Shown: positions 8,623 to 15,269, counted from the stretch's first letter. The stretch: 64,000 bases of DNA from an uncultured Tenacibaculum sp. (GCA_947496185.1 CANMCD010000007.1:1-64000); one strand, 5' to 3'. Program-made: numbers and translations. Notes: generated by a model from the sequence alone, not told the origin.

Positions 8623-8851
8623 AGTTGCTCAGGATTTAGAGGCTTTAGGTTATTATGTTGTAAAACTCATTACAACTAATAAAAACGGTATTCCAGACTT
8701 AATAGCTCTTAAGCCTAACGAGGTGAGATTTTTCGAAGTAAAAACACCTACAGGAAAAACTAGCAAACTTCAAGATTTTAGAATTGAAGAGCTAAGGTCT
8801 AAAGGTTTTAAAGTTGATGTTGGAAGCAGTTTAACTGAAAATTTAAAGTAA
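8597..8851 (+). CDS. VRR-NUC domain endonuclease
   Basis: 84 residues, the whole being one VRR-NUC fold. The catalytic pattern is PD in GIPDLIALK and E-x-K in VRFFEVKTPTGKTS, with the C-terminal glutamine QDF. Stand-alone phage VRR-NUC proteins act as structure-specific nucleases, often beside an SNF2 helicase exactly as here. It overlaps the helicase gene by 26 bases and the next start by one base (TAATG). Confidence 0.88.
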   Translation: MKEAGFQRKVAQDLEALGYYVVKLITTNKNGIPDLIALKPNEVRFFEVKTPTGKTSKLQDFRIEELRSKGFKVDVGSSLTENLK

Positions 8852-9054
8852 TGATACCAGATTTTATTACAGCTACTAATGAAGTAGAACGAAGAGGTGT
8901 TTTTGTAAGGTTTTCTTCTTCTAAAAAAGGCGTAATAGCCAGTATTTATAAAGGTACTGAGCTTATCAAAAAAGGAGAAAAGTATTACGATAATTGCCTT
9001 ACAGCTCAAAAAGAAGTTTACTTAAAAATATACCAGTCATTAAACATATTCTAA
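8851..9054 (+). CDS. Hypothetical phage protein
   Basis: 67 residues, overlapping the VRR-NUC stop by one base. Strand-rich middle (VFVRFSSSKKGVIASIYKGT) and a helical C-terminus. No family recognised; probably translated from the same message as the helicase and nuclease. Confidence 0.65.
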   Translation: MIPDFITATNEVERRGVFVRFSSSKKGVIASIYKGTELIKKGEKYYDNCLTAQKEVYLKIYQSLNIF

Positions 9055-9116
9055 GAATCTATTATGAAATTCATTAAATAGAAAATAGGTTTTTTTGATA
9101 TAAAAAGAATTATAAA

Positions 9117-9437
9117 ATGAGCAATAAAACTAATCAAAGCACAAAAATAAAAAAGCATTTTAAAAAACCTGCTAGAGGTCATAAAAGTTATGAATCAGCA
9201 TATAATGGAATATGTAAGTATATCGAAAGAATAAGATGTGATTTATTTGTTGATTGTAAAGATTGTAACCAAGGATTTAGCAAGGTAGGATCAATTGTTA
9301 GGGTATTTCTTACTATTAAAAATATTGAACACCGCAAGGGTAAAAGATACGAAGACGTTGTGTTTAACTGCAATCTTGCACAAGAGTATTTTAATGAGTT
9401 TAAAGTGTTTATTCAAAATTACAGCAAATGGAACTAG
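9117..9437 (+). CDS. Hypothetical phage protein, three clustered cysteines
   Basis: 106 residues. A basic N-terminus (KIKKHFKKPARGHKS) is followed by CDLFVDCKDCNQG, a C-x5-C-x2-C cluster that might bind metal with C84 further on. No known family. It begins the accessory region of small genes and overlaps the next gene by 10 bases. Confidence 0.6.
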   Translation: MSNKTNQSTKIKKHFKKPARGHKSYESAYNGICKYIERIRCDLFVDCKDCNQGFSKVGSIVRVFLTIKNIEHRKGKRYEDVVFNCNLAQEYFNEFKVFIQNYSKWN

Positions 9438-9610
9438 CAATAATGATACTAGAAGACGCTTTAAAACAGCAAAAGCAGCATTTACATAATGCTAAAGATT
9501 TTAAGCCGAGAAATTCAAAACAAAAGTTATTCATAGAAAAAACTATGGAAACACAAAGGAACACGATTGAAGAAATAAAAAAAGCGATTAACATATTAAA
9601 AAACGTGTAA
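9428..9610 (+). CDS. Small coiled-coil-like phage protein
   Basis: 60 residues, almost entirely helical and rich in K, Q and E (ALKQQKQHLHNAKDFKPRNS). The start overlaps the previous gene by 10 bases. Two other frames are also open here, but this one has the best spacing and continues the operon. Function unknown. Confidence 0.55.
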   Translation: MELAIMILEDALKQQKQHLHNAKDFKPRNSKQKLFIEKTMETQRNTIEEIKKAINILKNV

Positions 9611-9625
9611 ATAACAGAAATAAAA

Positions 9626-9817
9626 ATGGAACTAAATAAAGAATTTTTTGAAGATATAAAAAGAGTTAGTGAGGTAGGTGTTTATACTCATGGAACTAAT
9701 TCGTACTACAAAATTGATAAAAAGGATGTTTTAAAAAGATCAGAAAAAGAAGAAATACTATATCTCTTGACAAGAGATATTTACCCTGATTCAAGGGAAG
9801 TAATGATTGTTAATTAA
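9626..9817 (+). CDS. Small hypothetical phage protein
   Basis: 63 residues, charged, with an A-rich ribosome entry stretch before ATG. No motif recognised. Lies 15 bases after the previous stop and 17 bases before the next start, as in a compact operon. Confidence 0.5.
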   Translation: MELNKEFFEDIKRVSEVGVYTHGTNSYYKIDKKDVLKRSEKEEILYLLTRDIYPDSREVMIVN

Positions 9818-9834
9818 TCAATAAAAAACAAGAT

Positions 9835-10059
9835 ATGCCAAGAATTAAAAATATACAAATAAGAGCATCTTATGTTGTTGGTTTTGGAGATATAGATGTA
9901 CCCGAAACTATATTTAAAGAACTTGAAGAATTACATCATGAACGCAGGGCGGTTGATGGCTCAACCACTAAATATGAAGCAGCCGTTAATTGGTTAAATG
10001 ATAATGTTGATGAAATTGACGCTTTTGATGGTGATTACGAGATTGAAATATTTTATTAA
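9835..10059 (+). CDS. Small acidic hypothetical phage protein
   Basis: 74 residues with a strand-helix-helix-strand pattern: IKNIQIRASYVVGFGDIDVP, a charged helix EELEELHHE, then DAFDGDYEIEIFY. Strongly acidic, which fits DNA-mimic or inhibitor-type accessory proteins as well as many other things. No family recognised. Confidence 0.55.
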   Translation: MPRIKNIQIRASYVVGFGDIDVPETIFKELEELHHERRAVDGSTTKYEAAVNWLNDNVDEIDAFDGDYEIEIFY

Positions 10060-10101
10060 TCAGATTATAAACTAATTGTAGTAAACGTAAATTTTATAAA
10101 A

Positions 10102-10275
10102 ATGGTAAAAACACAATATTACAACGGAAAAGAATGGATTTTCACTGGAGATGAGTGGCCTAATTATCAATTAGCTTGGATGGTACTTGGTGGGTATAAC
10201 TATAATCACAGAGTAGTTGATGAGAATGGTAAAGTATTAATAGAGAACTCAGAATTTAATCCACTAAAACAGTAA
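10102..10275 (+). CDS. Small hypothetical phage protein (57 aa)
   Basis: 57 residues from ATG 10102 (begins MVKTQYYNGKEWIFTGDEWP), aromatic-rich and beta-like. The stop codon is inside the sequence AAACAGTAA, a junction that recurs several times in this region. A-rich upstream sequence supports translation. Function unknown. Confidence 0.55.
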   Translation: MVKTQYYNGKEWIFTGDEWPNYQLAWMVLGGYNYNHRVVDENGKVLIENSEFNPLKQ

Positions 10276-10280
10276 TTATC

Positions 10281-10562
10281 ATGAAAAAACCAGAAGTAAT
10301 AGAAATATATGCATGTAATGGAGCATTAAGCCATTACGCATTGGTAGATATAGACACTGGAGAAAAACTATGGAGTGAAGCTCCAGAAGAATGTATAGCG
10401 AATGGGCATCCAGTTGTATATAATGGATTAGTAGAAATTAATAACGTACTCCTTGTAGATACATACGATGTTGTTTATAAAGAAGAGCTTTATAATATTG
10501 AAGGAAGAGTAAAAAAGTGTTGGGTGTCAGAAAAAGAATTGAAACAATTTTTAAAACAGTAA
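10281..10562 (+). CDS. Hypothetical phage protein
   Basis: 93 residues with a beta-rich N-terminus (EVIEIYACNGALSHYALVDI) and a lysine-rich end FLKQ. Its stop codon again falls within AAACAGTAA, which is the left boundary of the first repeated cassette. No family recognised. Confidence 0.6.
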   Translation: MKKPEVIEIYACNGALSHYALVDIDTGEKLWSEAPEECIANGHPVVYNGLVEINNVLLVDTYDVVYKEELYNIEGRVKKCWVSEKELKQFLKQ

Positions 10563-10926
10563 TAAATGGAATACCTCACAATCGATAAAAGACTGGCAGC
10601 GAAAGGAGATATTAAGCTAAAAAAAGAACCTTTTTTTGGTTTAAAAGTAAACTCCTTTGTTACAGAAATTGGAGACGGTAGAGAAAATGGATGTTACCGA
10701 ACAGACAAATTTTCTCAACCATTTAAATACGCCGGGAGTTTTATTGATAAAGGAGAAAAATATTTCGCATTTCAAGTACCTCAAAAAATGTTGCCGGGCA
10801 GTAGTCAAAAACATTTTTTGCTATACGAGACAACCGGGCATGAAATTTTATGTAGGACTAAAACTTACGTCAGGTTTTTTGCAGCAAAATTTAAAACTAA
10901 TCAATTAGAATTATTTTAATACAGTA
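10556..10926 (+). repeat. 371-bp cassette, copy 1
   Basis: The unit runs from ACAGTA (10556-10561) to ACAGTA (10921-10926) and contains one whole gene. It differs from copy 3 at a single base by eye (the C of GTCAGG near 10871 is G in copy 3) and from copy 2 at about eleven. Confidence 0.9.
10566..10919 (+). CDS. Triplicated cassette protein, copy 1 (C-terminal QLELF)
   Basis: 117 residues, no family recognised. A basic N-terminus (IDKRLAAKGDIKLKK) is followed by a beta-rich body with GDGRENGCYRTDKFSQ and two cysteines. The last five residues, QLELF, fit the bacterial sliding-clamp-binding consensus QL[SD]LF found at the ends of Pol II, Pol IV-type polymerases and Hda. The clamp link is inference from this peptide. 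The gene is repeated at 11296 and 12469. Its start lies four bases after the ACAGTA boundary and it is co-directional with the small genes before it, ending at a hairpin. Confidence 0.75.
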   Translation: MEYLTIDKRLAAKGDIKLKKEPFFGLKVNSFVTEIGDGRENGCYRTDKFSQPFKYAGSFIDKGEKYFAFQVPQKMLPGSSQKHFLLYETTGHEILCRTKTYVRFFAAKFKTNQLELF

Positions 10927-10952
10927 GGTTTTCAATTTATGAAAACCTACTG
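10922..10952. terminator. Bidirectional hairpin between convergent genes
   Basis: CAGTAGGTTTTC (922-933 of this kilobase, i.e. 10922-10933) and GAAAACCTACTG (10941-10952) form a perfect 12-bp stem with a 7-base loop. It lies between the plus-strand cassette gene and the minus-strand gene at 10963. No long T run follows, so termination is likely but not certain. The left arm uses the cassette's boundary sequence. Confidence 0.6.
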
Positions 10953-10962
10953 GTTTAAAAGA

Positions 10963-11205
10963 TTAAGCAAGTATGTGGAATTTACCTTGATTCTCTTGGT
11001 TAAAACCTTCAATACCTATTCTATCGGATGGTTTACCTTTTATAAAATCTAATGAAATTACATTAGACACCGCTGGAGAGGGGTATATTCTTTCTAAGAA
11101 AAAACTACCTCTTTTTGGATTATCAAAGTGGTAAACAATTGAATCATGTAATTCTTGTTGAAATTCAGTGATTTCCGAAGAGTTAAAATAATAGAATTCT
11201 TTCAT
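10963..11205 (-). CDS. Antisense hypothetical gene between cassette copies
   Basis: 80 residues on the strand opposite to all its neighbours, with no competing frame on the plus strand. It has an A/T-rich leader, a possible -7 box TATTTTTG (complement of 11233-11240) and a 6-bp inverted repeat at 11256-11271. The product is mixed charge and aromatic-rich (MKEFYYFNSSEITEFQQELH); no family. Genes like this in phages are often independently expressed in the lysogen, which is inference here. Confidence 0.5.
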   Translation of the reverse strand: MKEFYYFNSSEITEFQQELHDSIVYHFDNPKRGSFFLERIYPSPAVSNVISLDFIKGKPSDRIGIEGFNQENQGKFHILA

Positions 11206-11255
11206 TTTGATTGATTTTTATATTAATAATAACAAAAATAAGTATAAAAACAATA

Positions 11256-11271
11256 CACTCATTTTTGAGTG
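11256..11271. promoter_or_regulatory. Short palindrome upstream of the antisense gene
   Basis: CACTCA (11256-11261), TTTT, TGAGTG (11266-11271). It sits about 50 bases upstream of the minus-strand start at 11205 and 15 bases before cassette copy 2. Could be an operator of the antisense gene or a weak terminator stem; no T run follows on either strand. Confidence 0.35.
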
Positions 11272-11285
11272 AATAACAGCAAAAA

Positions 11286-11656
11286 ACAGTAATAAATGGA
11301 ATACCTCACAATCGATAAAAGACTGGCAGCGAAAGGAAATATTAAACTAAAAAAAGAAGCTTTTTTTGGTTTAAAAGTAAATTCCTTTGTTATAGAAATT
11401 GGAGACGGTAGAGAAAATGGGTGTTATCGAACAGACAAATTTTCTCAACCATTTAAGTACGCCGGGAGTTTTATTGATAAAGGAGAAAAATATTTCGCAT
11501 TTCAAGTACCTCAAAAAATGTTGCCGGGCAATAGTCAAAAACATTTTTTGCTATACGAGACAACCGGGCATGAGATTTTATGTAGGACTAAAACTTACGT
11601 GAGGTTTTTTGCAGCAAAATTTAAAACTAATCAATTAGAATTATTTTAATACAGTA
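11286..11656 (+). repeat. 371-bp cassette, copy 2
   Basis: Same length and same ACAGTA ends (11286-11291 and 11651-11656) as the other copies. It is the most diverged copy, with about eleven scattered substitutions, most of them silent. Confidence 0.9.
11296..11649 (+). CDS. Triplicated cassette protein, copy 2
   Basis: 117 residues, four amino-acid changes from copy 1 (D15N, P22A, T33I and S78N, by eye) and otherwise only silent changes, which suggests the protein is under purifying selection. It keeps the C-terminal QLELF peptide. It follows the antisense gene and reads on to the DUF551 gene nine bases after its stop. Confidence 0.75.
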   Translation: MEYLTIDKRLAAKGNIKLKKEAFFGLKVNSFVIEIGDGRENGCYRTDKFSQPFKYAGSFIDKGEKYFAFQVPQKMLPGNSQKHFLLYETTGHEILCRTKTYVRFFAAKFKTNQLELF

Positions 11657-11658
11657 GT

Positions 11659-12105
11659 ATGAAGAATATAAATTTTAAAACTTATTGTGAGATAATTAAA
11701 TCTGATGTTCTAGAGTTTAGAAAAGGTTTCGAATGGAGCATTGATGATTGGAACGAAAGTTATATTGATTTTAAAGAAAGTGTTTCTAATTGGAAACCTG
11801 AGTATTTGAAGTCAAAATCAGGAAAGGAATTAGCCATTGAATGGGCAAAAGATTTCTATATGCCTGCTGATAGAGACAATAATAATTATTGGGTCGTCGA
11901 ACGAAATGGTGATTGGTATGTTTCAAGCGTGACTAAACCTGAGAAAAACGTGAGTGTTTTGGTTTTTATTCCTGAAGAAGATAATCATATTACGAGTGGA
12001 ATGTGGGATGTAGATAATGAATGGGTTTTGCTAGATGAGGATAGAGTTCCTGTTTGTGAAGTCACTCATTGGATGCCAATACCAAAAAAACCAATTATAA
12101 ATTAA
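11659..12105 (+). CDS. DUF551-domain phage protein
   Basis: 148 residues. The C-terminal 45 residues carry the DUF551 signature, ending VTHWMPIPKKP, a short tryptophan-rich module common in phage and prophage accessory genes. The N-terminal 95 residues (FEWSIDDWNESYIDFKES) are unassigned. Function of DUF551 is unknown. The gene sits between cassette copies 2 and 3. Confidence 0.75.
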   Translation: MKNINFKTYCEIIKSDVLEFRKGFEWSIDDWNESYIDFKESVSNWKPEYLKSKSGKELAIEWAKDFYMPADRDNNNYWVVERNGDWYVSSVTKPEKNVSVLVFIPEEDNHITSGMWDVDNEWVLLDEDRVPVCEVTHWMPIPKKPIIN

Positions 12106-12160
12106 TTGTAGGTTAATCAATCCACCTCAAATAAGAGATTGAAAACTAAAATTGAACAAA

Positions 12161-12316
12161 ATGGCTTGGAGACCTAAATTAAAACAGTTCTTAGAAGAAA
12201 ACGAAATCGGAATTATGGAGTTAACTCTTTATTTAGATTCGCAAGGTTATGTAACAGTAACTAAAGAGGAATACGACAATCTTGAATGCGTTGACCCTGA
12301 TAAACCATGTCCGTAG
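12161..12316 (+). CDS. Small hypothetical phage protein (51 aa)
   Basis: 51 residues from ATG 12161 (begins MAWRPKLKQFLEENEIGIME), acidic C-terminus with two cysteines, ending CVDPDKPCP. Overlaps the next start by 10 bases. No family recognised. Confidence 0.45.
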   Translation: MAWRPKLKQFLEENEIGIMELTLYLDSQGYVTVTKEEYDNLECVDPDKPCP

Positions 12317-12465
12317 ATGAAAATACTCCAGCTTGGGTATTAGATGCCCAAGCAAGGACTAAATCAATAACATTTGATTTTGAAGCTCAACAAAATTTAC
12401 CGCAGCATATTAAAGATAAAATGAAAGCGGACAGAGAAAAGGCAAGGAAATCTCAAAAACAGTAA
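12307..12465 (+). CDS. Small hypothetical phage protein (52 aa)
   Basis: 52 residues from ATG 12307 (begins MSVDENTPAWVLDAQARTKS) with a basic helical C-terminus ending ARKSQKQ. Its stop is inside AAACAGTAA, the left boundary of cassette copy 3, as with the gene before copy 1. Function unknown. Confidence 0.45.
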   Translation: MSVDENTPAWVLDAQARTKSITFDFEAQQNLPQHIKDKMKADREKARKSQKQ

Positions 12466-12829
12466 TAAATGGAATACCTCACAATCGATAAAAGACTGGC
12501 AGCGAAAGGAGATATTAAGCTAAAAAAAGAACCTTTTTTTGGTTTAAAAGTAAACTCCTTTGTTACAGAAATTGGAGACGGTAGAGAAAATGGATGTTAC
12601 CGAACAGACAAATTTTCTCAACCATTTAAATACGCCGGGAGTTTTATTGATAAAGGAGAAAAATATTTCGCATTTCAAGTACCTCAAAAAATGTTGCCGG
12701 GCAGTAGTCAAAAACATTTTTTGCTATACGAGACAACCGGGCATGAAATTTTATGTAGGACTAAAACTTACGTGAGGTTTTTTGCAGCAAAATTTAAAAC
12801 TAATCAATTAGAATTATTTTAATACAGTA
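12459..12829 (+). repeat. 371-bp cassette, copy 3
   Basis: ACAGTA at 12459-12464 and 12824-12829 bound the unit. By eye it is identical to copy 1 except for one silent base, implying a very recent duplication or gene conversion between copies 1 and 3 that skipped copy 2. Confidence 0.9.
12469..12822 (+). CDS. Triplicated cassette protein, copy 3
   Basis: 117 residues, protein identical to copy 1, with the same C-terminal QLELF clamp-binding-like peptide. Three near-identical full-length copies separated by unrelated genes argue that dosage or mobility matters; see the findings. Confidence 0.75.
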   Translation: MEYLTIDKRLAAKGDIKLKKEPFFGLKVNSFVTEIGDGRENGCYRTDKFSQPFKYAGSFIDKGEKYFAFQVPQKMLPGSSQKHFLLYETTGHEILCRTKTYVRFFAAKFKTNQLELF

Positions 12830-12835
12830 GAAATT

Positions 12836-12976
12836 ATGATAGAATTACAATTACGAAGTGATGGGGACTGGGAAGTTTGGCAAGGTGGCGGGCTTGAACA
12901 TACAGGGAGTTTAGAAAGTTGTGGAAAATATATAGAACGCAACTCGGAAGAATTAGAAGAATGGGAAAACCGATAA
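12836..12976 (+). CDS. Small hypothetical phage protein (46 aa)
   Basis: 46 residues from ATG 12836 (begins MIELQLRSDGDWEVWQGGGL), glycine- and tryptophan-rich strands then an acidic helix. It starts six bases after the end of cassette copy 3 and is followed directly by another ACAGTA at 12978. Confidence 0.45.
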   Translation: MIELQLRSDGDWEVWQGGGLEHTGSLESCGKYIERNSEELEEWENR

Positions 12977-13013
12977 TACAGTAGTTATCCGGAATCCGGT
13001 TCCGGAATTGTAA

Positions 13014-13181
13014 CCGGGCAAAAATATTGTAAAATATCAAATAGGAACATACTCAGGAACAGTTACAGTGACTTGTGATCCAGATGATGATAACGAGGTA
13101 ATAATCGCCAAAGCGAAACGTGTATTGAGAAATTACGACACTTTAGGAATGGCGTATAGATCGTATAAAGTAATTGATTAA
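13014..13181 (+). pseudogene. Open frame lacking a start codon, probable gene remnant
   Basis: The frame from the stop at 13011 to TAA 13179-13181 encodes a protein-like sequence (QIGTYSGTVTVTCDPDDDNE, then IIAKAKRVLRNY) with good strand-turn-helix character, but the first ATG is at 13149, too late. ATT at 13026 could serve as a rare start. The 5' part may have been replaced by the unusual CCGG-rich segment at 12987-13018. Either a truncated gene or a non-canonical start. Confidence 0.45.
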
Positions 13182-13198
13182 GTAAAATCTAAAAAATT

Positions 13199-13579
13199 AT
13201 GATTACTAAGGGAGATATATTTTACCATGCATGGGTAAACTTAGAACCAAACGATAAATCGACAATTGAATTTGAAGAATGGCACGTAACATCTGTAAAT
13301 AAAAATGGTGTTTATCTTACACAAAAAACATCACTGACTTGGGGTAAAAGATCAAGTAAAAATGGAGACTATGGATGGCTAAGAAATATTCCTGATTATT
13401 ACCGAAAAGTTTTAAAAAATCAGGATTATAAATCCTCTGGGCTTCATAAATCTAAATCGGCAGCGTATCGTTCTGTTATGCCTGAAATGAAAAAATATAA
13501 AAGAGATGTGCTAAGACTTCACTCTCTGGTCGAAAGAAAAATAAAGCAATTCACAAAATCAAAAAAAGTAAAATTATGA
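13199..13579 (+). CDS. Hypothetical phage protein
   Basis: 126 residues, tryptophan- and lysine-rich, basic C-terminus (KIKQFTKSKKVKL). The beta-rich N-terminus (GDIFYHAWVNLEPNDKSTIE) recalls small SH3-like modules, without a real match. Overlaps the next gene by four bases (ATGA). Confidence 0.6.
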   Translation: MITKGDIFYHAWVNLEPNDKSTIEFEEWHVTSVNKNGVYLTQKTSLTWGKRSSKNGDYGWLRNIPDYYRKVLKNQDYKSSGLHKSKSAAYRSVMPEMKKYKRDVLRLHSLVERKIKQFTKSKKVKL

Positions 13580-13758
13580 CAGCAACAATAAATGAACACG
13601 GAATGTTACTTATTCAGGCAAACACACCATTAGAGAGTTATGCCCTTAATAAATGGGTTGAAGAAAATTTTGATTTTCAAAATAAAGCTGACTATAAAAC
13701 AAGTAACATTACAATTAATGTTGGGATAGAAAAACTAAATGAACAGGCGAAACCTTAA
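13576..13758 (+). CDS. Small hypothetical phage protein
   Basis: 60 residues, starting in the four-base ATGA overlap with the previous stop, which supports translational coupling. Contains ITINVGIEKLNEQ at the C-terminus. No family recognised. Confidence 0.55.
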   Translation: MTATINEHGMLLIQANTPLESYALNKWVEENFDFQNKADYKTSNITINVGIEKLNEQAKP

Positions 13759-13772
13759 AATTTGAAAAAACA

Positions 13773-13958
13773 ATGACTGTAAAAGAACTAATAGAAAAAT
13801 TAGGGAAGTATGATCCAGAATTAAAAATCTACGTTCCAAGTAAGCAAACTGAAAATGATTTCTGCTTTGCTCATTCCGCAAAACCAAAATTTTTAACAAT
13901 TGAAGAAAGTAAAGAATATCCAGATGAAACTTGTGTATTTATCATAGATGAAGTGTAA
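13773..13958 (+). CDS. Small hypothetical phage protein
   Basis: 61 residues beginning MTVKELIEKLGKYDPELKIY, a pattern I recognise from many phage and plasmid proteins of unknown function (helix, then D-P-x-L-x-V-type strand) that end in a short strand such as CVFIIDEV. It is the last gene before the polymerase and its operator. Confidence 0.65.
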   Translation: MTVKELIEKLGKYDPELKIYVPSKQTENDFCFAHSAKPKFLTIEESKEYPDETCVFIIDEV

Positions 13959-13975
13959 CCTTAAAACAGTTATTT

Positions 13976-14016
13976 AACCAAACATATTGTTTTGTAATTT
14001 TGCAATATGTTTGGTT
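13976..14016. promoter_or_regulatory. 14-bp inverted repeat over the polymerase start
   Basis: AACCAAACATATTG (13976-13989) and CAATATGTTTGGTT (14003-14016) are perfect complements with a 13-base spacer. A -7 box TAATTTTG lies in the spacer (13995-14002), and the ATG at 14007 is inside the right arm. A dimeric repressor bound here would block both promoter and start codon; as RNA it would hide the start codon if the message begins upstream. Either way it probably controls the polymerase. Confidence 0.65.
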
Positions 14017-15269
14017 TGGTTGATTGTAATAATTTTTATGCATCGTGTGAGAGACTTTTTCGTCCTGATTTAAGGGAAAAGCCAGTGGTAGTGTTGTCTA
14101 ACAACGATGGTTGTGTCATTGCTAGATCGAACGAAGCTAAAAAACTTAACATCCCAATGGGTGCAGTCGCGTTCAAGTTTAAACAAATGTTTAAAGAAAA
14201 CAATGTGCATGTTTTTTCTTCTAATTACCCACTATACGGAGATATGAGTGAAAGGGTAATGAATATTTTAAGTCAATACACACCTGACATTGAAATATAT
14301 TCTATTGATGAAGCTTTTTTACAATTTAACGGATACGAAAAGCATTTTGAGCTAAGGCAACATTGTCTTGAAATGAAGCAAAAAGTAGAGCAATGGACAA
14401 GCATTCCTATATCTATTGGTTTAGCAGAAACGAAAGCGCTTAGTAAAATTGCTAACAGAGTGGCTAAAAAGTTTCCAAAACAGACAAAAGGTGTTCATAT
14501 CATAGACACAGAAGAGAAGCGTGTTAAGGCTTTGAAATGGATCGAAATAGGTGATGTTTGGGGGATAGGTGGGAGGTATGCAAGAAAATTAAGAAGTATA
14601 AATATAAATACGGCTTACGACTTTACGCAGCTACATCCGCAATGGGTTAAAAAAAATATGACGGTTGTAGGCTTACGACTTCATCGAGATTTAAACGGAC
14701 ATAAGACTTTGCGGTTAGACGAAGAAGTTAAAGAAAAAAAGAATATAGCAACAACACGCTCATTCGCTAAAGATTTAGAGAACTATGACGACGTAAGAGA
14801 ACGAGTGTCAACGTTTGCTGTTGAATGTGCTAAAAAGCTTCGAAAACAGAATTCTTATTGCGGATACGTTATTGTTTTTCTATCTACTAACAGACACAAA
14901 AGCCAAGATAAACAGTATTCACGAAGCATTGTTATTACATTGCCGTATGCCTCAAATATAAACCACGACCTAAATACTTACGCAATTTGCGGTTTAAGCC
15001 GTATATTTAAGAAAGGTTACAAGTATAAACGTGCTGGAGTCATTGTTGGGAATATAACGCCAATGAGATCAAAGCAACTTACATTTTTCGATAACCAAAA
15101 AGAGAACATGCAGAGCTTAATGGGGGCGGTTGACAGGATTAACACAAGATACCACAAGGACATTATAAAGATGGCGACTCAGAACCCAGCGAGAACTTGG
15201 GTAATGCGACAAGAACGACTGTCGCCTAATTATACTACGAGATTGACAGATATTTTAAAAGTGAGATAA
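14007..15269 (+). CDS. umuC: Y-family DNA polymerase, UmuC-like
   Basis: 420 residues, full length. Catalytic motifs are LVDCNNFYASCERLF (residues 4-18, first metal aspartate) and YSIDEAFLQF (about 99-108, second acidic pair); the helix-hairpin-helix and little-finger regions follow. A clamp-binding peptide QLTFF is near residue 355. It performs translesion synthesis with the host clamp. Phage copies often follow a umuD gene; none is visible here. Its stop overlaps the SRAP start (ATAATG), so the two form a damage-response pair. The start is fixed by the conserved N-terminus. Confidence 0.93.
   Translation: MFGLVDCNNFYASCERLFRPDLREKPVVVLSNNDGCVIARSNEAKKLNIPMGAVAFKFKQMFKENNVHVFSSNYPLYGDMSERVMNILSQYTPDIEIYSIDEAFLQFNGYEKHFELRQHCLEMKQKVEQWTSIPISIGLAETKALSKIANRVAKKFPKQTKGVHIIDTEEKRVKALKWIEIGDVWGIGGRYARKLRSININTAYDFTQLHPQWVKKNMTVVGLRLHRDLNGHKTLRLDEEVKEKKNIATTRSFAKDLENYDDVRERVSTFAVECAKKLRKQNSYCGYVIVFLSTNRHKSQDKQYSRSIVITLPYASNINHDLNTYAICGLSRIFKKGYKYKRAGVIVGNITPMRSKQLTFFDNQKENMQSLMGAVDRINTRYHKDIIKMATQNPARTWVMRQERLSPNYTTRLTDILKVR

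Noticed and set aside
10657-10908. Second open frame inside each cassette copy (also at 11399 and 12560)
   Set aside because: It is a +1 shadow of the 117-residue gene; its length differs between copies and changes in copy 2 are neutral in the main frame but not in this one.
10556-12829. Diversity-generating retroelement (template/variable repeats)
   Set aside because: The three repeats are complete genes, substitutions are not limited to adenines, and no reverse transcriptase is present in the window.
12834-13040. Minus-strand frame of 68 codons after cassette copy 3
   Set aside because: It is opposite to the well-spaced 46-residue gene at 12836 and has unlikely composition, so it is a shadow.
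8851-13958. Known defence or anti-defence system in the accessory genes
   Set aside because: I recognised no defence-associated domain apart from DUF551, which has no known role; naming one would be invention.
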